Shown here: positions 1 to 8,519 of the stretch, piece after piece
Layout: each line of letters starts with the position of its first letter
Numbering within the stretch: the first letter of the stretch is position 1
Source: Clostridium_AD sp050717545
GTDB taxonomy: Bacteria; Bacillota; Clostridia; Clostridiales; Clostridiaceae
Direction of reading: 5' to 3'
Assembly (NCBI RefSeq): GCF_050717545.1
Contig: NZ_JBOITN010000031.1
Location: 94,528-158,527, forward strand
Length of the DNA: 64,000 nucleotides
Notes under the pieces: generated by a model
Seen by the model: the letters and a program-made list of their open reading frames with translations, nothing else
Database searches by the model: none
What the model was told of the DNA's origin: nothing
Program-made: the position numbers and the translations under genes

Positions 1-177
1 TACCTTCGTGGTCTACAATTGACTAGTTATTTTATTTTTAATTTACAAGTTAAAAGTATATTTTCGTAATATACGACTATATTATATAATGTAGTTGTCA
101 CTTTGTAAACCCTTTCACTATTTTTTTCTTCAACGATTTGATTGAATAAAAAATATTCAGTATTTATCCCAGTTTAG

Positions 178-321
178 TTGTATCTATGCACCAAACACGA
201 ACTTATGAGAAATAGATTGGTTCATGAATATGACAAGATACAAGACAGAATTGTTTTTGACAGTATAAAAAGAGTAATAGAAATGGTTAATATGTATATT
301 GATTATATTAATAAACATTAA
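178..321 (+). pseudogene. Remnant of a HEPN-domain (HepT/DUF86-like) protein, C-terminal end only
   Basis: The open frame ends in about 38 residues containing RNRLVHEYDKIQDRIVFDSI. The R-x4-H core (RNRLVH) followed by EYDK is the hallmark of HEPN ribonuclease toxins of the HepT/DUF86 type, which normally pair with an MNT nucleotidyltransferase antitoxin. An in-frame stop lies just upstream of the surviving segment. No ribosome binding site precedes the only internal ATG (205), and no MNT partner is visible. I therefore read it as the decayed 3' end of a toxin-antitoxin gene. The family call rests on the short motif alone. Confidence 0.5.
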
Positions 322-432
322 CAACGTGAATAACTTTTTTATAGATGAGATTTATTATTTTCTTATACGGAATCTATACTAGATACATATTAGTGTAGAT
401 ATTATATAGTATGAATTCCTCTAGGCGTGGCA

Positions 433-489
433 CCAAATAAGAAGATTAGAATTTCTTAATGGAATTTAACGTTTCAAATTCTTATTTGG
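433..489. repeat. 11-bp perfect inverted repeat downstream of the binding-protein gene
   Basis: CCAAATAAGAA and TTCTTATTTGG are perfect complements separated by 35 bases. GTG and CAC flank them as further possible pairs. The repeat lies 3' of the minus-strand lipoprotein gene and could be a terminator stem, but no T-run follows on the minus strand. The rest of 322-524 shows no gene. Confidence 0.4.
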
Positions 490-524
490 AGTCACACAGA
501 AGGAATTAATAAGGATGCACTTTT

Positions 525-1547
525 TTATTTTATATCTGCTACTGCTTTCTCACTAAAGGTAGTATTGACAATCTTATCAAAGGCTGGTCTTTCTGGGATT
601 AGTGAAGCTTTGTAAGATTGTATTATATCCATAAGTTTTGTTAAATTTTCTGAAGTTAATGTTGGGTCTGTTGAGTAAGCATTTATATCTCTGTAGCTTT
701 TAACTGATGATTCAAGTATTGCCTCATCTGTACCAGGGAAGTATGATTTTATAGAAGTTACCAATTCTTTATCAGTATGAGTATTAACCCAATTTTGACC
801 TTTATATATTGCATTAGTGAATTTTTGTATTATTGTTGGATTCTTTTCTATATAAGATTTTGTAGCAAAAAAACATGTATAAGGTATTGTTCCAGCAGAT
901 GCTCCGACTGATGCTACGTTATATCCGGAGTTATCTTTTTTAAGTGTACTAGCAGTTGGCTCAAAGAGAGCTGCATAATCACCTGTGCCACCTTTGAAAG
1001 CACCTGAAGTTGCTGTGAAGGCGAGGTTGGTAATAAGATTTACGTCAACACCTGGTGTAAGACCATGATTTCTTAAAACATATTCAAGAGCCATTTCAGG
1101 TACTCCACCAGGTCTTCCACCTATTACAGTTTTACCTTTTAGGGACTCCCATTTAAAATCTGTTTCAGCTTTTCTAGATACTAAGAAAGCACCATCCTTT
1201 TGGGTTAATTGTGCAAACAGAACAGGATAGTCTTCTCTTTTTTGATTGTAAATATAAATAACTTGTTCTGGACCTGCAAAACCAATATCGGAAGCTTTGC
1301 TTAAAACTTGTTGCATAGTTTTGTCTGCGCCCTGACCGGTGGACAGGTCAATGTCGATACCTTCTTCTTTAAAGAATCCTTGAGAAATAGCTGCGTACAT
1401 TGGGGCGTAGAAAATAGAGCGAACTACTTCATTTAATTTCACTTTTATTAAAGCATCGTTAGTATTTTTTTTGCAACCAGAAAATAATGTAGCTACTAGG
1501 GCGAGAGAGAGAAGAAGTGAAAAAACAGATATTTTTTTAATTCTCAT
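525..1547 (-). CDS. NMT1/SsuA-type ABC transporter substrate-binding lipoprotein
   Basis: This is a secreted solute-binding protein of the NMT1/THI5-SsuA superfamily, which delivers sulfonates, nitrate, thiamine precursors or similar small solutes to an ABC importer. Residues 1-25 form a lipoprotein signal (MRIKK, hydrophobic core, lipobox LFSGC with the acylated Cys at about 25). The mature part carries the family features VVRSIFYAPMYAAISQGFFKEEGI and a GxRPGG loop. The start chosen is the second ATG: GGAGG sits directly upstream of it and overlaps the first ATG. No permease or ATPase gene is adjacent, and the downstream side holds only gene debris. It may therefore be an orphan or work with a distant transporter. 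The substrate cannot be named from sequence. Confidence 0.85.
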   Translation of the reverse strand: MRIKKISVFSLLLSLALVATLFSGCKKNTNDALIKVKLNEVVRSIFYAPMYAAISQGFFKEEGIDIDLSTGQGADKTMQQVLSKASDIGFAGPEQVIYIYNQKREDYPVLFAQLTQKDGAFLVSRKAETDFKWESLKGKTVIGGRPGGVPEMALEYVLRNHGLTPGVDVNLITNLAFTATSGAFKGGTGDYAALFEPTASTLKKDNSGYNVASVGASAGTIPYTCFFATKSYIEKNPTIIQKFTNAIYKGQNWVNTHTDKELVTSIKSYFPGTDEAILESSVKSYRDINAYSTDPTLTSENLTKLMDIIQSYKASLIPERPAFDKIVNTTFSEKAVADIK

Positions 1548-1665
1548 ACAAACCTCCATATTATATAGTTGTTATCATTATATAATATGAAAAATTGGTC
1601 AGATGGTACATTATAAATGAAATTGTAAGTTGAAAAAAAAATTGCAAGTTAAAAAAAGAAATGCC

Positions 1666-1693
1666 TTGACTTATGTAAATTAAGAGGTATAAT
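1666..1693 (+). promoter_or_regulatory. Candidate SigA promoter for valS
   Basis: TTGACT and TATAAT are separated by 16 bases and lie upstream of the valS T-box leader. The stretch between this promoter and the T-box (about 1700-1828) is AT-only and shows no gene. Confidence 0.55.
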
Positions 1694-1828
1694 AAAATAA
1701 ATTATAATTAAACAATAATAAGGTAAGATAACAAATGACAAATAAATAATAACATGGTAAAATAATAAGTAAATAATAATATTATAAGCTACTAAAATAT
1801 TAATAATATTATAAAATATTCAAAAAGC

Positions 1829-2069
1829 TTAGATGAAGAGGAGTAAGGGAAACTTAATATTAAGAGAGGAAGATTCGCAGGCTGTAAGATCTTCTATATG
1901 AAAAACCTTGAAGGTTGCTTCGGAGCTTCTTTGCCTAGTTCATGTAATTATGAACTTTGTGAAGACGGTTTTCTTAATCGTTAAATTACAAAGAGCCTGC
2001 AAATTTTGCAGGAAAAAAGGTGGTACCGCGAACTTTTCGTCCTTTTATAGACGAAGGGTCTTTTTTTAT
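1829..2069 (+). promoter_or_regulatory. T-box leader of valS (tRNA-Val sensing)
   Basis: The leader has the T-box sequence GGTGGTACCGCG at 2019-2030, whose TGGT can pair with the tRNA ACCA end. A terminator stem (ACTTTTCGTC with GACGAAGGGT, two G-U pairs) and a T-run end at 2069. In Stem I the sequence GAAG-GTT-GCTTCGGAG places a GTT valine codon (1914-1916) exactly where TTC sits in the pheS leader of this window (GAAG-TTC-ACTCCGGAG). Known T-boxes switch to readthrough when the cognate tRNA is uncharged. The exact 5' end is approximate. Confidence 0.9.
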
Positions 2070-2142
2070 TGTTTTTTAAAATTTTATGATTAAAGCAATT
2101 AAAACAATTTATAGAATAAATATTACTTAGGAGGAGTTAGGT

Positions 2143-4785
2143 ATGGAAGAAAATAATAATATAGATAAGAATTATGATCCTAAAGAGTTTGAGGAAAGAC
2201 TTTACGCTTGGTGGGAAGAAAAAGGATTTTTCACTCCAACAATTGATAAAGATAAAAAACCATTTACAATAGTAATGCCACCACCAAACATTACAGGAAA
2301 ATTGCATTTAGGTCATGCGCTTGATAATACTCTTCAAGATATTTTAATAAGAACTAAAAGAATGCAAGGATATAATACATTGTGGCTTCCAGGGGAAGAC
2401 CATGCTAGTATTGCGACAGAAGTAAAAGTAGAAAATGAGCTTTTAAAGCAAGGACTTAAGAAAAAAGAAATGGGAAGAGAAGCTTTCCTTGAAAAAGTTT
2501 GGGATTGGACTAATGAATATAGAGAAAAAATAAGAGGACAAATAAGGAAAATGGGATGTTCTGTTGATTTCACTCGTGAAAGCTTTACCATGGATGAAAA
2601 CTTAGATCATGCAGTAAAAGAGGTTTTCGTTAAGTTATATAATGAGGGACTAATATACCAAGGTAACAGGATAACAAATTGGTGTCCAAAATGCATGACA
2701 GCAATTTCAGATGCTGAAATTGAGTTTGAAGAACAAGCGGGATACTTCTGGCATATAAAATATCCAATAGTAGGCACGGATGAGTTTTTAGAAATAGCTA
2801 CTACAAGGCCAGAAACTATGCTTGGTGATACGGCAGTTGCTGTAAATCCTAAAGATCCACGGTATGCACATTTAGTAGGAAAGAAAATAATGCTGCCTCT
2901 AGTAAATAGAGAAATACCAATAGTTGCTGATGATTATGTAGATATAGAGTTTGGAACAGGGGCAGTTAAAATTACTCCAGCACATGATCCCAATGATTAT
3001 CAAATAGGAAAGAGACACAATCTTCCTGAGATAGTAGTTTTGAATGAAAATGCAGCTATATGTGAAGGGTATGGAAAATATTCAGGTCTTGACAGATATG
3101 AAGCAAGAAATGTCATGATAGAAGATCTAGATAAGGGAGGACTACTTGTTAAGATAAAGGATCATGCTCACAATGTAGGTACTCATGATAGATGTAAAAC
3201 AACTGTAGAACCAATGCTATCAAAACAATGGTATGTAAAAATGAAATCTCTTGCAAAACCAGCTATAGATGCTGTAAGAGACAAGAAAACTAAATTTGTT
3301 CCAGAGAGGTTTGATAAGACATACTTTAATTGGATGGAAAATATTCAAGATTGGTGTATATCAAGGCAATTATGGTGGGGACATAGAATTCCAGTATGGT
3401 ACTGCGCTGATTGCGGCGAAATGATAGTTAAGGTTACTGATCCAACAAATTGCACTAAATGTAATAGTACAAATATTACTCAAGATAAAGATGTACTTGA
3501 TACTTGGTTTAGCTCAGCACTATGGCCTTTCTCAACGCTTGGTTGGCCTAGTAATACAGAGGATTTAAAACAGTTTTATCCAACGAGTGTTTTAGTAACT
3601 GGATATGATATTATATTCTTCTGGGTTGCAAGAATGATTTTTTCAGGGCTTTATAATTTAGGGGAAGTACCATTTGAAACAGTAGTTATGCACGGAATGG
3701 TTAGAGATGAACAAGGTAGAAAAATGTCTAAGTCACTAGGAAATGGCATTGATCCATTAGATGTAATAGATCAATATGGCGCAGATGCATTAAGATTTTC
3801 ACTAGCAACAGGAAATTCTCCAGGAAGTGATATAAGGTTCTATGAGTCAAGGGTTGAAGCTGCTAGAAACTTTGCCAATAAAATTTGGAATGCTTCTAGG
3901 TTTGTTATGATGAACTACAATGAAGAATTAATGGCCAAATATAAAGATAGCAAAAACTACACTGCTGCTGACAAGTGGATATTATCAAGAATGAATACTG
4001 TAGTGCAGGAAGTTACTGAAAATATTGAAAAATATGAAATAGGAATAGCGCTTCAAAAGACTCATGACTTTATGTGGACAGAATTCTGTGATTGGTATAT
4101 TGAACTTGTTAAACCAGTATTGTACGCAGAAGATGGTGAAGCTAAAGGTGTTGCATTAAATGTATTAAATAAGGTATTAAAAACTGGACTTAAATTACTT
4201 CATCCTGTTATGCCATTTATAACAGAAGAAATTTATATGCATTTGGATAATGAGTATGAATCTATAACCATTGCTAAATGGCCAGAATATGACGATTCAC
4301 TTAAAGATGAAAAAGCACAGGAAAATATGAACTATATTATAGAAGCGATAAAAGACGTAAGAAATGCAAGAGCCGATATGAATGTAGCACCTTCTAGAAA
4401 AGCTAAAGTATTTATATATGCAACAAAAGCAAAAGAAGCATTTGAAGAAGGTATGGTTTACTTCCAAAAGCTTGCATTTGCTAGTGAGGTTAAATTTTTA
4501 GCATCTAAAGATGAAGCGCCAGAAAATGTAGTCACAGTAGTTACTATTGGCGCTGAGGTTTATATGCCACTTCTTGAACTGGTAGATCTAGAAGTAGAAC
4601 TTGAGAGATTAAATAGAGAAAAATGTAAATTGAAAAAAGAAATAGAGCGAGTAGAAAAGAAACTTTGCAATGAAAAATTTACAGCTAAAGCTCCAGTAGA
4701 AGTGGTTGAAGAAGAAAAAGCTAAAGGCACTAAATATAAAGAAATGTATAATTCAGTAATTCAAAGTATAGAAAATTTGAAATAG
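2143..4785 (+). CDS. valS: Valyl-tRNA synthetase
   Basis: A class Ia aminoacyl-tRNA synthetase that charges tRNA-Val in the cytoplasm and edits misactivated threonine. The 880 residues are full length for the family. The HIGH-type motif is HLGH at about 55-58, preceded by PPPNITGKL. KMSKS lies at about 527-531. A CxxC pair around residue 420-445 (CADCGE, CTKCNS) looks like a zinc knuckle. The charged C-terminal coiled-coil arm typical of ValRS occupies roughly the last 65 residues. The ATG follows AGGAGG at good spacing. The gene is led by a T-box and ends at a strong hairpin terminator, so it is probably monocistronic. Confidence 0.98.
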   Translation: MEENNNIDKNYDPKEFEERLYAWWEEKGFFTPTIDKDKKPFTIVMPPPNITGKLHLGHALDNTLQDILIRTKRMQGYNTLWLPGEDHASIATEVKVENELLKQGLKKKEMGREAFLEKVWDWTNEYREKIRGQIRKMGCSVDFTRESFTMDENLDHAVKEVFVKLYNEGLIYQGNRITNWCPKCMTAISDAEIEFEEQAGYFWHIKYPIVGTDEFLEIATTRPETMLGDTAVAVNPKDPRYAHLVGKKIMLPLVNREIPIVADDYVDIEFGTGAVKITPAHDPNDYQIGKRHNLPEIVVLNENAAICEGYGKYSGLDRYEARNVMIEDLDKGGLLVKIKDHAHNVGTHDRCKTTVEPMLSKQWYVKMKSLAKPAIDAVRDKKTKFVPERFDKTYFNWMENIQDWCISRQLWWGHRIPVWYCADCGEMIVKVTDPTNCTKCNSTNITQDKDVLDTWFSSALWPFSTLGWPSNTEDLKQFYPTSVLVTGYDIIFFWVARMIFSGLYNLGEVPFETVVMHGMVRDEQGRKMSKSLGNGIDPLDVIDQYGADALRFSLATGNSPGSDIRFYESRVEAARNFANKIWNASRFVMMNYNEELMAKYKDSKNYTAADKWILSRMNTVVQEVTENIEKYEIGIALQKTHDFMWTEFCDWYIELVKPVLYAEDGEAKGVALNVLNKVLKTGLKLLHPVMPFITEEIYMHLDNEYESITIAKWPEYDDSLKDEKAQENMNYIIEAIKDVRNARADMNVAPSRKAKVFIYATKAKEAFEEGMVYFQKLAFASEVKFLASKDEAPENVVTVVTIGAEVYMPLLELVDLEVELERLNREKCKLKKEIERVEKKLCNEKFTAKAPVEVVEEEKAKGTKYKEMYNSVIQSIENLK

Positions 4786-4808
4786 GGGATGCATAATAAA
4801 TAGAATTA

Positions 4809-4850
4809 GTGAGTCACCTATGTTTAAAAAGACATAGGTGACTCACTTGT
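4809..4850 (+). terminator. Rho-independent terminator after valS
   Basis: A 15-bp perfect inverted repeat (GTGAGTCACCTATGT and its complement) with an 8-base loop is followed by TTGTTTATTTT. Confidence 0.85.
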
Positions 4851-4879
4851 TTATTTTGATTTTGAAAGGAAGTATAACC

Positions 4880-6232
4880 ATGAATTATGATGAGGCTATA
4901 GCATATATAAAAGATACAGCAAAGTTTGGTAGCAAACTTGGACTTAAGAGAACCGAGATGATATTAGAACTTTTAGGAAATCCACATAAAAAATTAAAAT
5001 CTATACATATTGCAGGGACTAATGGTAAAGGGTCGACTACATCTATGATTACTACAATTTTGGTAGAGGGTGGATATAAAGTAGGTGCGTATACATCTCC
5101 ATTTATAGAGGTGTTTGAAGAGAGGATGCAAATTGATAATAAGAATATTTCTAAAGATGATTTAAGTGATATTATAACCCGAGTTTCCAAAGTAGTAGAA
5201 AAGGTAGTGGAACTAGGGTACGGAAATCCAACAGAATTTGAAATAATAACTTGCGCGGGATTTTTATATTTTTATAAAAATAATGTAGACTTTGCTGTGG
5301 TTGAAGTAGGAATTGGGGGAAGGCTTGACTCAACCAATGTAATAACGCCTATTTTAAGTGTTATTACATCTATAAGCCTAGACCACACAATAATACTAGG
5401 GGATACTATAGATAAAATAGCTTATGAAAAGGCAGGCATTATTAAAACTGGAGTTCCAGTAGTTATGTTTCCACAAAGGAATGAAAGTGAAGAAGTAATA
5501 GAAAAAATATGTACAGAAAAAAAATGCAAACTAATAAAAGTATCTCGTGATTCAGCTGTATATTTAGGTAAAGAAAATATATGTAATATTGAAAGCGATT
5601 CGATAAAAGCACAGACATATTCTTGTGATAAATTCATAACTCAAAAAATGAATGTTAAAACTTTAAATAATGAATATATTATTGATTTGTCGCTTTTAGG
5701 TAGTCATCAATTATTAAATTGTTCTGTAGCATTGCATGCTGTAGAGGAACTTATATCGCAAGGAGTGACAGTTAGCAAAGAAGACATAATAGTTGCACTT
5801 AAGAGGGTAAAGTGGCCAGCAAGACTTGAGGTGATGAATAAAAGGCCTTTGGTTGTTATAGATGGAGCTCACAACATAGACGGGATAGAAAAACTTACGT
5901 TGAGTATTGATATGTATTTTACTTATAATAAAATAATATTGATTTTAGGAATCCTTGCTGATAAACAAGTAGAGGAAATGATAAAAACTATAGTTCCAAA
6001 AGCTAGCAGAGTAATTACAGTTACTCCGCATAGCGAGCGTGCAGAGCTTTGCCAGCAGTTAAAAGTCCAAGTGGAAAAGTATACTACCAGTTGCGAGGCA
6101 ATTGAGGATTATGAACTAGCTTATAAAAAAGCTTTGAGTTATTGTGAAGAGGGCGACTTATTATTAGTGTCTGGATCTTTATATATGGTGGGAGATATGA
6201 GAAAAATAATACGTAAGGTACATTGTAATTAG
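4880..6232 (+). CDS. folC: Folylpolyglutamate synthase / dihydrofolate synthase
   Basis: An ATP-dependent Mur-ligase-family enzyme that adds glutamate to dihydropteroate and to folates, which retains the cofactor in the cell. The P-loop IAGTNGKGST lies at about residues 44-53, followed by YTSPFIEVFEERMQI. The central signature VEVGIGGRLDSTN (folate binding) and the C-terminal VIDGAHN motif are both present. The 450-residue length is normal. The start is the ATG in MNYDEAIAYI, preceded by AAAGGAAG; an upstream in-frame ATG falls inside the valS terminator and is rejected. FolC often sits beside valS in Firmicutes, as here. Confidence 0.95.
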   Translation: MNYDEAIAYIKDTAKFGSKLGLKRTEMILELLGNPHKKLKSIHIAGTNGKGSTTSMITTILVEGGYKVGAYTSPFIEVFEERMQIDNKNISKDDLSDIITRVSKVVEKVVELGYGNPTEFEIITCAGFLYFYKNNVDFAVVEVGIGGRLDSTNVITPILSVITSISLDHTIILGDTIDKIAYEKAGIIKTGVPVVMFPQRNESEEVIEKICTEKKCKLIKVSRDSAVYLGKENICNIESDSIKAQTYSCDKFITQKMNVKTLNNEYIIDLSLLGSHQLLNCSVALHAVEELISQGVTVSKEDIIVALKRVKWPARLEVMNKRPLVVIDGAHNIDGIEKLTLSIDMYFTYNKIILILGILADKQVEEMIKTIVPKASRVITVTPHSERAELCQQLKVQVEKYTTSCEAIEDYELAYKKALSYCEEGDLLLVSGSLYMVGDMRKIIRKVHCN

Positions 6233-6267
6233 TAATAATGAATTTCCAAGCTACGCAGAAGAAAGTA

Positions 6268-6311
6268 CAAACGGGATGCACCTATTATGGCTGCATCCCG
6301 TTTGTTTTTTT
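6268..6311. terminator. Bidirectional terminator between folC and the TSCPD gene
   Basis: A 13-bp perfect inverted repeat, CAAACGGGATGCA and its complement with an 11-base loop, is flanked by T-runs. It serves the convergent genes on both strands. Confidence 0.8.
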
Positions 6312-6561
6312 ATTTAGCATTAACAACTAATTTTTCAAGCGCCAATGCAAATTGATCAGGGCAAGAAGTACTTTTATTACCGCAGGTAATACCTTTAAGC
6401 TTTTTTATTGCAGCATTAACTTCCATTCCTTTAAGCAAAGTTGAAACTCCTAATGCATTTCCAGGACATCCACCTATAAAAATAACTTCAGTTATTATAT
6501 TGTCAACAATTTCAAAATTTATTTTATTTGCACATACACCTTTTGGTTCATAACTATACAT
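6310..6561 (-). CDS. TSCPD-domain protein (TIGR03905 type)
   Basis: An 83-residue protein whose C-terminal half carries the name-giving TSCPDQFA segment. Conserved cysteines precede it in IGGCPGN and GITCGNKSTSCPD. The same TSCPD fold occurs at the end of some B12-dependent ribonucleotide reductases. The stand-alone family is widespread in clostridia, and its function is not established. The cysteines suggest metal or Fe-S binding, which is inference. The ATG follows GGAGG. It is transcribed alone, convergent with folC. Confidence 0.85.
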   Translation of the reverse strand: MYSYEPKGVCANKINFEIVDNIITEVIFIGGCPGNALGVSTLLKGMEVNAAIKKLKGITCGNKSTSCPDQFALALEKLVVNAK

Positions 6562-6710
6562 AATTTATTCCTCCATCCTTATGTAATTAAATAATTACAA
6601 TAGATATTATATACTATTAAGTATATATTGTTCAAGGAATTAATTTTTATAAAAACATTGTGAGCATATTATTACTATCTTCATATTATGGTTATGAGGA
6701 GGTGAGGAAT

Positions 6711-7592
6711 TTGAGAAAGTTATATGTATGTAGTACATCATCAGATTGCATATCAAAGGTTAATTTGGATTTGTTTGTAGAAGAAGAAAAAATATATTTG
6801 GATAAAAAAAATCTCAAAAGAATTGGTCCTCATGGAATATATGGTTATAAAAATAAGATATTGACAGCTAATAGTTATGGTAATAGTATTTCCATAATTG
6901 ATATTAATAATTATGAATCTCAAAGTTACTTTACAGGTATGCACTGTAATGATTTATCGATTTATAATAACAAGGTCTATGTTATTTGTGGAGATTCTGA
7001 TGACATAATAGTTTTTGATTTAGAAAAAAAAGATATTATAGAAGCAATTCCCTGTGGTAATTTACCACATAGTATTTATATTTGCAAAAAAAAGAATCTT
7101 ATTGTAGTAGCGAATATGAATAGTGATAGTATAACAATAATAGATTCTGAGCTAGGTGGTAATATTAAAAATATTAAAGTAGGAGCATATCCTACTAAGG
7201 CAGTAATTACACCAGATGGAAATTATATTATAGTTTGTGAGTCGAATATAGGCATGGATAGCAGAGGAAGTATTAGCATTATTTCATTAAAAAACTATAA
7301 CGTAATACAGAAAATATCTGTTGGAAATTCACCTGTGGATATGTATTGTAATGAAAAATACTGTTATGTATCAAATTTTGGAGATGGTACAGTGAGTATG
7401 GTAGATATTAACAATTATAAGGAGATAAAAAAAATAGAGGTTGGAGGTATGCCTAGAGGAATACTTGAGGATGAAAAATATTTGTACGTAGGTGATAATT
7501 ATAACAATATGCTACTAAGAATTGATAAAATAAACGAAACTAAAAAAGCCATATCTATTGGCTCGGAGCCAACGGGAATGACTTTTCTATAG
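6711..7592 (+). CDS. YVTN/YncE-type beta-propeller protein
   Basis: About 293 residues made of repeated strands such as NSDSITIIDS, GDGTVSMVDI and GNSISIIDI, each about 40-45 residues apart. This is the pattern of YVTN-family propeller blades (six or seven blades). No signal peptide or membrane helix is visible, so it is probably cytoplasmic or leaderless. The start chosen is TTG with GAGGAGGTGAGG directly before it; the longer in-frame GTG upstream lacks a binding site. Proteins of this type act as scaffolds or ligand-binding rings, and the partner is unknown. The stop codon lies inside a large inverted repeat. Confidence 0.75.
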   Translation: MRKLYVCSTSSDCISKVNLDLFVEEEKIYLDKKNLKRIGPHGIYGYKNKILTANSYGNSISIIDINNYESQSYFTGMHCNDLSIYNNKVYVICGDSDDIIVFDLEKKDIIEAIPCGNLPHSIYICKKKNLIVVANMNSDSITIIDSELGGNIKNIKVGAYPTKAVITPDGNYIIVCESNIGMDSRGSISIISLKNYNVIQKISVGNSPVDMYCNEKYCYVSNFGDGTVSMVDINNYKEIKKIEVGGMPRGILEDEKYLYVGDNYNNMLLRIDKINETKKAISIGSEPTGMTFL

Positions 7593-7620
7593 GAAGATTA
7601 ATAGCTTCCTATAGAAAAGT
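7581..7620. terminator. 16-bp perfect inverted repeat covering the propeller stop codon
   Basis: ACTTTTCTATAGGAAG and its exact complement are separated by 8 bases. The left arm includes the last codons and stop of the propeller gene. It would form a strong hairpin between the two convergent genes. There is no long T-run, so termination is inferred from position. Confidence 0.6.
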
Positions 7621-7623
7621 AAT

Positions 7624-7699
7624 AGCTTCCATAGGAAGACTAAGCTTCCATAGGAAGACTAAGCTTCCATAGGAAGATTAAGCTTCCATAGGAAGATTA
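7624..7699. repeat. Four tandem 19-bp hairpin repeats
   Basis: The unit agcttccataggaagacta (or ...gatta) occurs four times head to tail. Each unit is itself a small palindrome (CTTCC-ATA-GGAAG). The last unit supplies the stop codon of the minus-strand DUF4364 gene. The core is the same as in the adjacent 16-bp inverted repeat, so the tract probably grew from that hairpin by slippage or duplication. Confidence 0.9.
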
Positions 7700-8224
7700 G
7701 TCATCTATAAGAAAATTTATTATCTTAGCATAAAGCTCTGAAGGTTTATTTCTCCACTTTGCACATAAATTTCGTGCTTGTTTGTTTGAAGTTACACTAA
7801 GTTTAATGTCAATAAGAGTGAAACTGTCCTCAGAAGCGGTTAGGTTAACTAGATAATTGTTATTGTTTTCTATTGTGTAATCAGCACTAACCGTTAGCTC
7901 TTTTTTTATATTTTCAATATGGGTTTTTAAATAATCATCAATAAGTTGTAACTTGCTATCAGAAATTCTAGCTTTAAATAATGATAGTACATTGTCACCC
8001 TTTTGAGTAATGACTAATCTATGTTTACCTTTTTGCTCAGTACGCTTAAGCAAGTTTGAGTTAATGAGCTCTGTAATATATTGTTGCAAAGTAAAATAAT
8101 TTATAAAATTATTTTCTAATATTATTTGTGTTATTTGGATATTAGATATTGGAAGTTTTATTTTATAAAATATATAAAGTAAAAGAAGCTTGTTTTCAGC
8201 TAAGTCTAAAGCATCTTCAAACAT
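7697..8224 (-). CDS. DUF4364 winged-helix-like regulator
   Basis: A 175-residue protein that begins MFEDALDLAENKLLLLYIFYKI, matching the clostridial DUF4364 family. The N-terminal 80 residues look like a winged helix (helices, then LITQKGDNVL, a typical PadR/MarR-like wing segment). The C-terminal part is alpha/beta with IDIKLSVTSNKQAR. The start is the ATG preceded by GAGGAGG; a longer frame further upstream has no binding site and overlaps the 28-base motif region. The family is of unknown function and is usually read as a transcription factor. Its stop codon lies in the last 19-bp repeat. Confidence 0.75.
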   Translation of the reverse strand: MFEDALDLAENKLLLLYIFYKIKLPISNIQITQIILENNFINYFTLQQYITELINSNLLKRTEQKGKHRLVITQKGDNVLSLFKARISDSKLQLIDDYLKTHIENIKKELTVSADYTIENNNNYLVNLTASEDSFTLIDIKLSVTSNKQARNLCAKWRNKPSELYAKIINFLIDD

Positions 8225-8351
8225 ATAGTATCCTCCTCGTGGGGAACTTAGTTCAAAACGATAATGAACTGGTCCGTTTAATGTAAAATTAACTATACAC
8301 ATTATAACATAAAAAGCATTGAATTTAATTGGTGCTTTTAATTTTAACCAC

Positions 8352-8379
8352 ATTTCAGCTCCGTAGGAGATGATTTAAT
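8352..8379 (+). promoter_or_regulatory. Repeated palindromic motif, copy A (upstream of pdaB)
   Basis: The first of four copies of a 28-base motif with a palindromic core TCAGCTCCGTAGGAGATGA, followed by TTTAAT. The other copies are near 33.2, 35.2 and 58.3 kb, all in the same orientation and upstream of plus-strand genes. It could be a dimer operator or an RNA hairpin. No known regulator motif is recognised. Confidence 0.6.
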
Positions 8380-8519
8380 ATGATTTAAGGATTAATTTAT
8401 TAGAATAGTTTACATAAATTATACTAATAAATTACTTTTATAAATTTAATATATACATATATAGTTGTTTTTAGAATATAAATTTAAAGTATAAATGTAT
8501 AAGGAGGACCTAATAAGGA

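Noticed and set aside
1908..2093. 61-residue open frame before valS
   Set aside because: It lies wholly inside the T-box leader and has no binding site or family features.
7624..7699. CRISPR array
   Set aside because: The four repeats abut with no spacers and are only 19 bp; no cas genes are near. The nuclease-helicase at 30 kb has a Cas4-like fold but is not a Cas protein.
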